14,872 nt of DNA from JBHELQ01 sp046262995. GTDB taxonomy: Bacteria > Actinomycetota > Thermoleophilia > Solirubrobacterales > Thermoleophilaceae. The position numbers and the translations under genes were made by a program. The stretch's first letter is position 1. Each line of letters opens with the position of its first letter. Of this stretch, positions 1 through 5,992 are shown piece after piece. A model generated the notes under the pieces. The model did no database searches, was not told the DNA's origin, and saw only the letters and a list, made by a program, of their open reading frames with translations. The DNA is taken from NCBI GenBank assembly GCA_046262995.1, contig JBHELQ010000043.1, positions 1 to 14,872 on the forward strand, given 5' to 3'.

Positions 1-47
1 TTCGGGGCGGTCCAGCCCGGCGCCCGAGCCTCAAGGCCGGGGCTGCG

Positions 48-1205
48 ATGGCCGATGACCCAGATATGTCCCACCCAGTCGACTTCGATGTCGATCGGGC
101 TCTCGCGCGCGTGGTCGAGGTCGAGGGTTCCGATCTGCACCTCAAGGTGCCCTCCCGCCCCCTCATCCGCCGCAACGGCGAGCTCGAGCCGATCCCGGAC
201 ACCGAGGGCCTGAAGCCTGACATCACCGAGGGCATCCTCGCGCACATGCTCACGGACGAGGTGAAGCTGCAGGAGTTCGACCGCGAGAACGAGGTCGACT
301 TCTCGTACTCCCTCCCCGGCGTCGCCCGCTTCCGCGTCAACGCCTTCCGCCAGCGCGGCTCCATCTCGCTCGTCTGCCGAGCGATCCCGCTGTCCGTCCG
401 CTCCGCCGCGGAGCTGCTCCTGCCCGGAGTCGTGTCAGAGCTCGCCCACGAGGAGCGCGGCATCATCCTGGTGACCGGCACGACCGGCTCCGGCAAGTCC
501 ACGACCCTGGCGGCGATCATCGACCAGATCAACTCGATGGACGCCAAGCACATCGTCACCATCGAGGACCCCGTCGAGTTCCTGCACCGCGACAAGAGGT
601 CGATCATCAACCAGCGCGAGGTCGGCGAGGACACCACCTCCTTCGGCCGTGCGCTGCGCCGTGTCCTGCGCCAGGACCCGGACGTGATCCTGATCGGCGA
701 GATGCGCGACGAGGAGACCGTTCGCACGGCGCTGTCGGCCGCGGAGACCGGTCACCTGGTGCTCTCGACGATCCACACGGTCGACGCGGCCGAGTCGGTC
801 AACCGGATCATCGACTTCTTCCCGCCCTCCGAGCAGCGCCAGGCCCGCTCGATGCTGGCCGGCACGCTCAAGGGCGTCGTCTCGCAGCGGCTCGTCCCGA
901 AGCCCGACCGCAGCGGCCGCGTGGTCGTCTGCGAGGTCCTTCGGATGACCGGCCGCGTGCGCGACATGATCGTCGACCCGGAGCTCACCGGGAACCTCCG
1001 CGAGGTCATCGCGGACGGCGCCTACTACGGCATGCAGACCTTCGACCAGGCCCTGCTCGAGCACCTGCGCGCCGGGCGCGTCTCGATGGACGACGCCCTG
1101 CGGGCCGCCACCCACCAGCACGACTTCAAGCTGCTGGTCGCGGCCGACGGCCAGCGCTCCACCTCGGTGGAGCAGCTGCTCGCCGCCGACGGCCAGGCCG
1201 CCTAG
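48..1205 (+). CDS. pilT: PilT-type twitching motility / type IV pilus retraction ATPase
   Basis: This is a hexameric secretion-type ATPase that would sit at the cytoplasmic base of a type IV pilus and power pilin disassembly. Visible motifs are a PilT N-terminal domain (about 11-115), Walker A GTTGSGKST (144-152), the Asp box IEDPVEF (172-178), Walker B LIGEMRD with Glu218, and the His box around TGHLVLSTIHT (234-244). The C-terminus keeps YGMQTFDQALL (327-337). The AIRNLIRE signature of proteobacterial PilT is replaced by a divergent stretch near 312-320 (ELTGNLREV). At 385 residues it is somewhat longer than the usual 340-370. The ATG at 48 has no strong Shine-Dalgarno, and an in-frame ATG at 66 would remove six residues. 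No other pilus gene lies in the window, although genes upstream of base 1 could belong to the same operon. The family call is firm. The retraction role is by homology, and PilU-like or other traffic ATPase roles remain possible. Confidence 0.93.
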   Translation: MADDPDMSHPVDFDVDRALARVVEVEGSDLHLKVPSRPLIRRNGELEPIPDTEGLKPDITEGILAHMLTDEVKLQEFDRENEVDFSYSLPGVARFRVNAFRQRGSISLVCRAIPLSVRSAAELLLPGVVSELAHEERGIILVTGTTGSGKSTTLAAIIDQINSMDAKHIVTIEDPVEFLHRDKRSIINQREVGEDTTSFGRALRRVLRQDPDVILIGEMRDEETVRTALSAAETGHLVLSTIHTVDAAESVNRIIDFFPPSEQRQARSMLAGTLKGVVSQRLVPKPDRSGRVVVCEVLRMTGRVRDMIVDPELTGNLREVIADGAYYGMQTFDQALLEHLRAGRVSMDDALRAATHQHDFKLLVAADGQRSTSVEQLLAADGQAA

Positions 1206-1273
1206 CTCCGACCCGCCGAGCTTGACGCCGGGCCACCGCTCGCGGAGAGTGGGGAACCCAGGCGATCGAGAAC

Positions 1274-1279
1274 GGAGGT
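1274..1279 (+). promoter_or_regulatory. Ribosome binding site of the AIM24-family gene
   Basis: GGAGGT lies immediately before the GTG start at 1283, only 3 nt away, which is shorter than the usual 5-9 nt. No better in-frame start codon lies nearby, and protein similarity begins soon after the GTG. The site therefore supports a GTG start, with an unusually tight spacing. Confidence 0.6.
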
Positions 1280-1282
1280 CCG

Positions 1283-1987
1283 GTGCAGAGCACGCTCGGC
1301 GAGTATGAGGAGACGGAGTCGCAGGAGGCGTTCGCGCTTCAGAACCCGAAGCTGCTCAAGGTCAGCCTGCGCTCGGTCACGATCCAGGCGAAGCTCGGCT
1401 CGATGGTCGCCTACCAGGGCGACGTCTCCTTCGAGCACGCCGGGACGGGCGGGGTCAGCCGGCTGATCAAGAAGGCCGTTAGCGGCGAGGGCACCAGGCT
1501 GATGAAGATGTCGGGCAGCGGCGAGGTCTTCCTGGCGGACGAGGCGCAGGAGATCCACCTGATCAAGCTCGAGGACGACGCCATCACCTGCAACGGCCGC
1601 AACGTGCTGGCCTTCGACGAGCAGATCGACTGGGACATCAAGCGGGTCGAGGGCGCCGGCGCGATGATGGGCGCCGGCCTCTTCAACATGTCGCTCCAGG
1701 GAAGCGGCTGGGTGGCGGTCGTGTCGGACGGGCCGCCGGTGCTGCTGAGCACCGGCGAGGCGCCGACGTACGCCGATCCCCAGGCGGCGATCACGTGGTC
1801 GAGCGGCGTCTCCACGAGCGTCAAGACCGACATCAAGCTGAAGAACTTCATCGGGCGCGGATCGGGTGAGTCGATCCAGATGGCGTTCCAGGGCGAGGGC
1901 TGGGTGCTGATCCAGCCGAGCGAGGGCCGAGTCGAGGGCGCGGCCCAGGGCGGTTCGGGCGGCCTCCTTGGCAACCTGAGCGGCTAG
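1283..1987 (+). CDS. AIM24-family protein (TIGR00266-like beta-barrel fold)
   Basis: This 234-residue protein resembles the AIM24 family, named after a yeast mitochondrial protein but common in bacteria, where its function is poorly defined. Features seen are the early segment KLGSMVAYQGDVSF (about 38-51), a central glycine-rich MKMSGSGEVFLAD (about 74-86), a region with FDEQIDWDIKRV, then LFNMSLQGSGWVAV (about 132-145) and a late FQGEGWVLIQPSEG repeat of the same strand pattern. This duplicated G-x-G-W pattern is typical of the family's pseudo-two-fold beta structure. It has no signal peptide or membrane helix, and the tail is Gly/Ala-rich. It starts 77 nt after pilT on the same strand, so co-transcription is possible but not shown. 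The family assignment is from motif pattern, and no biochemical role is claimed. Confidence 0.85.
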   Translation: MQSTLGEYEETESQEAFALQNPKLLKVSLRSVTIQAKLGSMVAYQGDVSFEHAGTGGVSRLIKKAVSGEGTRLMKMSGSGEVFLADEAQEIHLIKLEDDAITCNGRNVLAFDEQIDWDIKRVEGAGAMMGAGLFNMSLQGSGWVAVVSDGPPVLLSTGEAPTYADPQAAITWSSGVSTSVKTDIKLKNFIGRGSGESIQMAFQGEGWVLIQPSEGRVEGAAQGGSGGLLGNLSG

Positions 1988-2006
1988 GACGCCGCAAAGG
2001 CCATAA

Positions 2007-2035
2007 CTTTCATTCGTGAAGCATTGAGCTAGAAT
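2007..2035 (+). promoter_or_regulatory. Candidate promoter of the HxlR gene with inverted repeat
   Basis: The 58-nt gap before the HxlR gene is the most AT-rich patch in the window. A good -10 box, TAGAAT, lies at 2030-2035, with a weak -35 candidate CTTTCA at 2007-2012 (17-nt spacing). Transcription would begin near 2042, only a few bases before the ATG at 2046. A TTCA-N4-TGAA inverted repeat at 2009-2020 overlaps the -35 box and runs into the spacer, a position suited to an autoregulatory operator for the dimeric HxlR product. The boxes and repeat are seen directly. Their function is inferred. Confidence 0.45.
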
Positions 2036-2045
2036 CAGTTCGTGT

Positions 2046-2405
2046 ATGGCTAGTCGCAGCGAGGAGACATGTCCCGTCTGCGCCACCGCTGACGTGATTT
2101 GCGGCAAGTGGACGGTCCTCGTCATCCGCGACCTCGCGGCCGGCCGCAGCCGCTTCTGCGAGCTCGAGCGCTCCCTCCAGGGGATCAGCCCGCGCACCCT
2201 CTCCCTGCGCCTTCGCGCGCTCGAGGAGGAGGGGGTCGTCGACCGGCACACCTATCCGGAGGTGCCGCCGCGGGTGGAGTACTCCCTGACCGAGAAGGGC
2301 CGCGCGCTGTTGCCGCTGATCGACGACATGCGCCGCTACGGGCGCGAGTGGCTCGGGGCCTGCGGGCAGGCCGAAGGCCGCCCGCCCGCCAAGGCCGCCG
2401 CCTAG
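2046..2405 (+). CDS. HxlR-family winged-helix transcriptional regulator
   Basis: This 119-residue DNA-binding protein matches the HxlR (MarR-like winged helix) family. Seen are the opening C-P-V-x(8)-GKWT core (9-23), VIRDLAAGRSRF (26-37), the recognition region GISPRTLSLRLRALEEEG (about 46-63), the wing EVPPRVEYSLTEKGRALLP, and a Trp near the end of the last core helix. Length is typical. Unusually, it has four cysteines: Cys9 and Cys12 as CPVC, Cys19 before GKW, and Cys38. HxlR relatives such as HypR, YodB and QorR use cysteines to sense oxidants or electrophiles, so a redox or metal-sensing role is plausible but not proven. The start follows a promoter-like AT island with almost no leader. 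The next gene begins 46 nt downstream on the same strand and could be a target, though HxlR proteins often control distant or divergent genes. Confidence 0.92.
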   Translation: MASRSEETCPVCATADVICGKWTVLVIRDLAAGRSRFCELERSLQGISPRTLSLRLRALEEEGVVDRHTYPEVPPRVEYSLTEKGRALLPLIDDMRRYGREWLGACGQAEGRPPAKAAA

Positions 2406-2451
2406 CCGCACCCCGGCAGGAACCCGCCGCGCGGAGGCGAATCCGCGCCGT

Positions 2452-3924
2452 ATGCGGAACCGCGGGCTCCACGACGCGCTGAGGGAGTTCGCGCTCGAGG
2501 CCGCGGCCTTCCTGGTGGACGAGCAGCGCGCCGGCGCGGAACTCGAATTCGACGTCCTCGACGAGGGCGGCAAGAGAGGACCCGCCCTCTACCGCTACCG
2601 GGCCCTGACGGACAAGTTCCTGGACGAGCGCTGGGGGCGGCTGCGCGAGCTTCCGACCTGCGCCCGGGCGTGCGACGCCCTCGGAGAGGGGGCCTCGGCC
2701 TACCTGCGCGTGAACGGCCTGCGGGGCGAGCAGGCCGAGCCCGCGCTGCAAACGTTGCTCGGGCGGCTGTACGAGGACGCCACGAGCTTTGGCTTCCCCG
2801 AGGAGCGGTTCGAACGCGTCTACCGGGACGTGGAGCAGACCCTCTACCGCGACACGGTGCGCTCCACGGTGCTCGCGCCGCTGCCCGGTCTGCGGCTCGA
2901 GTCGGAGCGCCTGGAGCTGGGCGACGGCCTGACCCTCGTCCGGGCCGAGACGCTCGACGTGCCGCCGGAGGCGCTCTGGCCCGACGCGTGGCCGGACGAG
3001 GAGCCGGCAGTGCTCTGCCTGCTCGAGCGCGACGTCTCTGCGGACGGCGTCCCGCTCGTAGAGGAGGCCCGCGAGCGCTTTCGCCGCCTGGTGACGGGAC
3101 TGCGGCTGTTCCGCCGCGGGGGCGTCACGCTGGCGGCGCTCGGATGGACGCGCGCCATCGAGGGGCGCTGGAGCCCGGTGGAGCTCGAGGGCGCGGGCCC
3201 CGCGCGAGGCGAGCCGTTGACCATCCTTCGCGAGGAGCAGGACTCGCTGCGCGAGTTCCTGGACGGGATCGAGGCCGCGGCGCTCGGCGGCACCGTGGCC
3301 TGGGCGCTGGGGCGCTTCGAGCTCGGCTGCTCGCGCGGCGCGGACACCGACGCCCTGTCCGACTATCTGCTGGCGCTGCGGGCCCTGCTCGACGCGACGA
3401 GCGAGACGGGCCTGGCCAGCCTTTCGCTGCGCCTGGCGGCCCTCTGCGCCGAGGAGCAGGAGCGCCATGCCGCGCGGCGGCGGATCGAGCTCGCCCTGGC
3501 GCTGGAGCGCTGGCTGATGGGCGGACGCGCGGACGCGGAGCTGCAGGACTGGATCGGCTCGGAGCCGCCCACCGCTCTCGTTGCCGAGACCGAGGCCCAT
3601 CTACGTGCGCTGCTGCGGGACGTCGTCTGCGGCTACCTCGACCCGGACCTCAAGCGGATCGCGGACGAGCTGCTCCTGGAATCGCGCGAGCCGGTCGAGA
3701 TCGAGGTCCGCGACCTGCGCGAGGAGTCCACGGAGGCGTCCACGGACGAGTTCCAGGCCGCGCCGGTGGCGCCGCCCCGGGCTCGCAGGATCACCGCCGG
3801 CTACCGGCCAGGGCCGGCCCCCGGGCCGCCGGAGCCGGACGAGGCCGAGGCCGAGCTCCAGGGCGTGACGCCGTCGGTCGACTGGGTCGACGACGACCCC
3901 GAGAGCTACTCCGCTCCGGTCTGA
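2452..3924 (+). CDS. Uncharacterised 490-aa protein, possible degenerate ApeA/HEPN-like C-terminal domain
   Basis: No confident family name can be given. The reading frame is long, strongly GC3-biased and continuous, so it is very likely real. It is soluble, with no signal peptide or membrane helix. Residues 1-140 are acidic and helical. Residues 145-260 look like mixed alpha/beta. Residues 298-410 form a helix-rich block: a DALSDYLLALRALLD helix, then LASLSLRLAALCAEEQER, then IELALALERWLMGG, then a last long helix. That order resembles ApeA-like HEPN domains, where an LxxRxAxLL helix is followed by an RSxxVHG helix. Here the catalytic Arg-x4-His position reads ERWLMGG, with no histidine, so RNase activity would be absent. 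The tail (about 420-490) is Pro/acid-rich and ends DDPESYSAPV. A GGAGG lies 14 nt before the ATG, a poor spacing. It ends 4 nt short of the convergent ArsA-like gene. The HEPN reading is inference from pattern only. Confidence 0.8.
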   Translation: MRNRGLHDALREFALEAAAFLVDEQRAGAELEFDVLDEGGKRGPALYRYRALTDKFLDERWGRLRELPTCARACDALGEGASAYLRVNGLRGEQAEPALQTLLGRLYEDATSFGFPEERFERVYRDVEQTLYRDTVRSTVLAPLPGLRLESERLELGDGLTLVRAETLDVPPEALWPDAWPDEEPAVLCLLERDVSADGVPLVEEARERFRRLVTGLRLFRRGGVTLAALGWTRAIEGRWSPVELEGAGPARGEPLTILREEQDSLREFLDGIEAAALGGTVAWALGRFELGCSRGADTDALSDYLLALRALLDATSETGLASLSLRLAALCAEEQERHAARRRIELALALERWLMGGRADAELQDWIGSEPPTALVAETEAHLRALLRDVVCGYLDPDLKRIADELLLESREPVEIEVRDLREESTEASTDEFQAAPVAPPRARRITAGYRPGPAPGPPEPDEAEAELQGVTPSVDWVDDDPESYSAPV

Positions 3925-3928
3925 CGCC

Positions 3929-5014
3929 TCAACCCCGCGAGGCCTCGTCGAACAGGTGGCGGTTCACGCTCGCCAGCCCGTCGAGGTCGTGCACGTCCTG
4001 GTCCAGGTGCGGCACGGGAACGATCGGCTTGCGGCCCAGCTTCCGCCGTAGGAGCTCGAGGTTCGCGCGGTCGCTGTCGGCCAGCCGGCGGTAGTCCTCG
4101 AGGTTCCCGGCGACCTTGCGGCCCAGGTCGTCGCCGAGCAGGCCGACGACCTCGTCCACCGGGACCTCGCCGCGTACAGCCGCCAGCTCATGAACGCGGT
4201 TAACCACCGCGCCGGCGAAGGGGAGGCCGGCATCGAGCAGGCGGTGATGGAAGAAGACCGCGTCGTCGACCGCGTCCGGAGCCGGGGAGGTCACGAGCAG
4301 GAACGCCGTGCGGCTGTCGGCCAGCAGCGCGCTGACGCGGTCCGCCCGCTCGCGGAAGCCCTTGGCCATGTCACCGAAGCTGCTGAAGAACTCGGACAGG
4401 TCCTGCAGCAGGTCGATGCCGGTCGCGCGCTTCAGCACCGAGAAGACGACCCCCGTGCCGCGCCCGAGCACGCGCAGGCCCAGCCGGCCCGGGACGGTGA
4501 AGACCTGCAGGGCGCGCGAGTCTATGAACGCCGACAGGCGCTCCGGCGCGTCCAGGAAGTCGAGTGCGTGCCGGGTGGGGGGCGTATCGAGCACGAGCAG
4601 GTCGTAGCGACCCTCCTGGTGGAGCTCGTGGAGCTTCTCCATCGCCATGTACTCCTGCGACCCGGCCACGGCGTTCGAGAGCTCCTGGTAGATGCGATTG
4701 CCGAGCACGGCATCCCGGGTCTGCTCGTCGGGGGCGTGCCACTCGATCAGCTCGTCGAACGTGCGCTTCGGGTCGAGCATCATCGCCCACAGCTCGCCGG
4801 GCACGTCCACGTCGACCCGGGTCTCCTCGTTCCCGAGCTCGGGCAGGCCGAGCGAGTTCGCCAGCCGGCGGGCCGGGTCGATCGTCAGCACGGCCACCTT
4901 TCTCCCGCGCGCCGCCATGCCGAGCGCGATCGCCGCGGAGACCGTGGTCTTGCCGACCCCGCCCGAGCCCGCGCAGACGCATACGTCCTTGCGCTCGAGC
5001 AGCTCGGCGATCAC
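3929..5014 (-). CDS. ArsA/Get3-like ATPase, second subunit of a pair (lacks signature lysine)
   Basis: This is a soluble ATPase of the SIMIBI class, 361 residues. Visible are the P-loop GSGGVGKTT (16-24), switch I-like TIDPARRL (44-51), and a switch II-like LDTPPTRHALDFL further in. The first lysine of the deviant Walker A (KGGVGKT) is replaced by Ser17, while the P-loop lysine Lys22 is kept. No CxxC zinc-dimer motif and no membrane segment are seen. It is translated from a GTG overlapping the upstream partner's stop in GTGA (5011-5014), with GGAG 8 nt before it, so expression is coupled to the partner. The closest known analogue of the arrangement is mycobacterial Rv3679-Rv3680 (BagA-BagB), a pair linked to stress tolerance. 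Lacking an arsB or arsenic gene here, an arsenite pump role is unlikely. Client proteins are unknown. Confidence 0.9.
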   Translation of the reverse strand: MIAELLERKDVCVCAGSGGVGKTTVSAAIALGMAARGRKVAVLTIDPARRLANSLGLPELGNEETRVDVDVPGELWAMMLDPKRTFDELIEWHAPDEQTRDAVLGNRIYQELSNAVAGSQEYMAMEKLHELHQEGRYDLLVLDTPPTRHALDFLDAPERLSAFIDSRALQVFTVPGRLGLRVLGRGTGVVFSVLKRATGIDLLQDLSEFFSSFGDMAKGFRERADRVSALLADSRTAFLLVTSPAPDAVDDAVFFHHRLLDAGLPFAGAVVNRVHELAAVRGEVPVDEVVGLLGDDLGRKVAGNLEDYRRLADSDRANLELLRRKLGRKPIVPVPHLDQDVHDLDGLASVNRHLFDEASRG

Positions 5015-5940
5015 AGCTTCTGCTCCAGCATCGCCGACAGCCGGTCGACCTGCGCCCGGCCGAGCTCCGGCTCGAACAGGTACGGCAGGGTCAGGACGGG
5101 CGCCTGGACTCCGCGGCGCAGGCGCCGGAGCTGCTGGCGCTGGGAGCGCGCCCAGCGGTACTCGGACAGCGCCGCCCTGAGCGCCGCGCCCGCGGCCTCC
5201 GACGCGCTGCCGTCGAGCGACTCGAGCCGGCCCGCATCGTCTGCGCTGAAGCGCTCGGGGTAGAGCGAGTTGACGACGATCGCGTCGATCCGCAGCTTCA
5301 TCTCGTCGCGCAGGCGCTTTCCCAGGTCGAGCGTCTCGTTCACCGGCATCTCCTCTGGCAGCGCCACCGCCACCACCCCGGTCGCGCGCTTGTCTGTCAG
5401 GAACGAGTGGATCGTCATCGCCTGCCGGTGGATCGGCCCCATCCGCGCCACCGACGCGAACGTGCGCGGCGAACGCAGCATGGCGACCCCGTGCCCGGTG
5501 GACGGGGCGTCGACGAGCACGAGGTCATAGGGAGCCGCGTGCGCCGTCTTGCGCTGCAGCTGGGCGAGCTCCCAGATCTTGCCCACGGTCACGAGCTCCT
5601 GGAGTCCGGGCGCGGCCGCCGTCAGGTACTGGAACAGCCGGCTGTGGCCCAGGAGGCCGGCCAGGGTGGAGGAGCGCAGCTCGTAGCGAAGCCACTCCTC
5701 CTTGGCGTGCTCGGGGTCGATCGCGATGCCGAACAGGCCGGGCGCCAGCTCCCGCTCGCGGTGGTCCAGCTCCCCCATGCCGAACAGCCCGGCGAGCCGG
5801 CTCTGCTCCCCGATCTCGCACACGATCGTCCGCTTGCCTTGGCGCGCGGCGAGCAGTCCGAGCGACGCCGACACGGTCGTCTTGCCCACGCCGCCCTTGC
5901 CCGTGACGAACACGAGTCGCTTGTCCAAAGGCACAGCCAT
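5011..5940 (-). CDS. ArsA/Get3-like ATPase, first subunit of a pair
   Basis: This 309-residue SIMIBI ATPase carries a complete deviant Walker A GKGGVGKTT (14-22) with signature Lys15. The Asp-Pro switch I of ArsA/Get3 is replaced by CEIGEQSRLAGLFG, and the switch II position reads VDAPSTGHGVAML. The ATG at 5940 is chosen because the P-loop follows 13 residues later, as normal for the family. The open frame continues upstream on this strand but would run into the divergent parA gene. It is the first gene of a two-gene operon and ends in a 4-base overlap with its partner. A complete Lys15 here and its absence in the partner suggest an asymmetric heterodimer. Divergent expression from parA starts only 52 nt away. 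The function is likely a chaperone or targeting ATPase by analogy to BagA/Get3, and its clients are not evident. Confidence 0.9.
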   Translation of the reverse strand: MAVPLDKRLVFVTGKGGVGKTTVSASLGLLAARQGKRTIVCEIGEQSRLAGLFGMGELDHRERELAPGLFGIAIDPEHAKEEWLRYELRSSTLAGLLGHSRLFQYLTAAAPGLQELVTVGKIWELAQLQRKTAHAAPYDLVLVDAPSTGHGVAMLRSPRTFASVARMGPIHRQAMTIHSFLTDKRATGVVAVALPEEMPVNETLDLGKRLRDEMKLRIDAIVVNSLYPERFSADDAGRLESLDGSASEAAGAALRAALSEYRWARSQRQQLRRLRRGVQAPVLTLPYLFEPELGRAQVDRLSAMLEQKL

Positions 5941-5992
5941 CGGACGGAAGCGTGAAGGATTCGGCCGCGTACGTGCGAATAGGCACTGCGTA
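5941..5992. promoter_or_regulatory. Divergent ArsA-pair / parA intergenic region
   Basis: This 52-nt gap must hold start signals for both divergent operons if parA starts at 5993. On the plus strand TAGGCA (5980-5985) lies 7 nt before the parA ATG, similar in position to TANNNT boxes before other genes in the window. On the minus strand CACGCT lies 8 nt before the ArsA ATG. A short inverted repeat, GTGC-gaatag-GCAC (5973-5986), sits around the plus-strand box and could be an operator. No clear -35 boxes are seen. Evidence is weak. Confidence 0.3.

Noticed and set aside
13..45. Imperfect hairpin (CAGCCCGGC with GCCGGGGCTG) just before the pilT start
   Set aside because: It has a bulge, a loop of about 14 nt and no U-tract. 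Such pairings are common in DNA this GC-rich.
2..58. Possible end of an upstream gene overlapping the pilT start (stop TGA at 56-58)
   Set aside because: The frame is open only over 18 codons from the window edge, with no recognisable residues. All plus frames are open here by chance in GC-rich DNA.
1222..1250. TTGACG as a -35 box for the AIM24 gene
   Set aside because: The position 17 nt downstream reads GAGAGT, which is not a credible -10 box, and no other TANNNT is suitably placed.
1202..2251. 349-codon minus-strand open frame opposite the AIM24 gene and the HxlR promoter
   Set aside because: It runs through the promoter-like AT island and two confidently assigned genes, with no recognisable motif.
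2185..3600. 471-codon minus-strand open frame opposite the HxlR and 490-aa genes
   Set aside because: It crosses two plus-strand genes, has Arg/Ala/Leu low-complexity composition and no domain. The plus-strand frame has the expected GC3 bias.
2670..4094. 474-codon plus-strand open frame in another phase over the 490-aa gene
   Set aside because: The translation is almost pure Arg/Gly/Ala/Pro and runs past the convergent ArsA gene's end, typical of an out-of-phase reading in GC-rich DNA.
3929..5940. Arsenite efflux operon
   Set aside because: The two ATPases are ArsA-like in fold, but no arsB, arsC, arsD or arsR is nearby. The paired arrangement fits Bag/Get3-type ATPases better.
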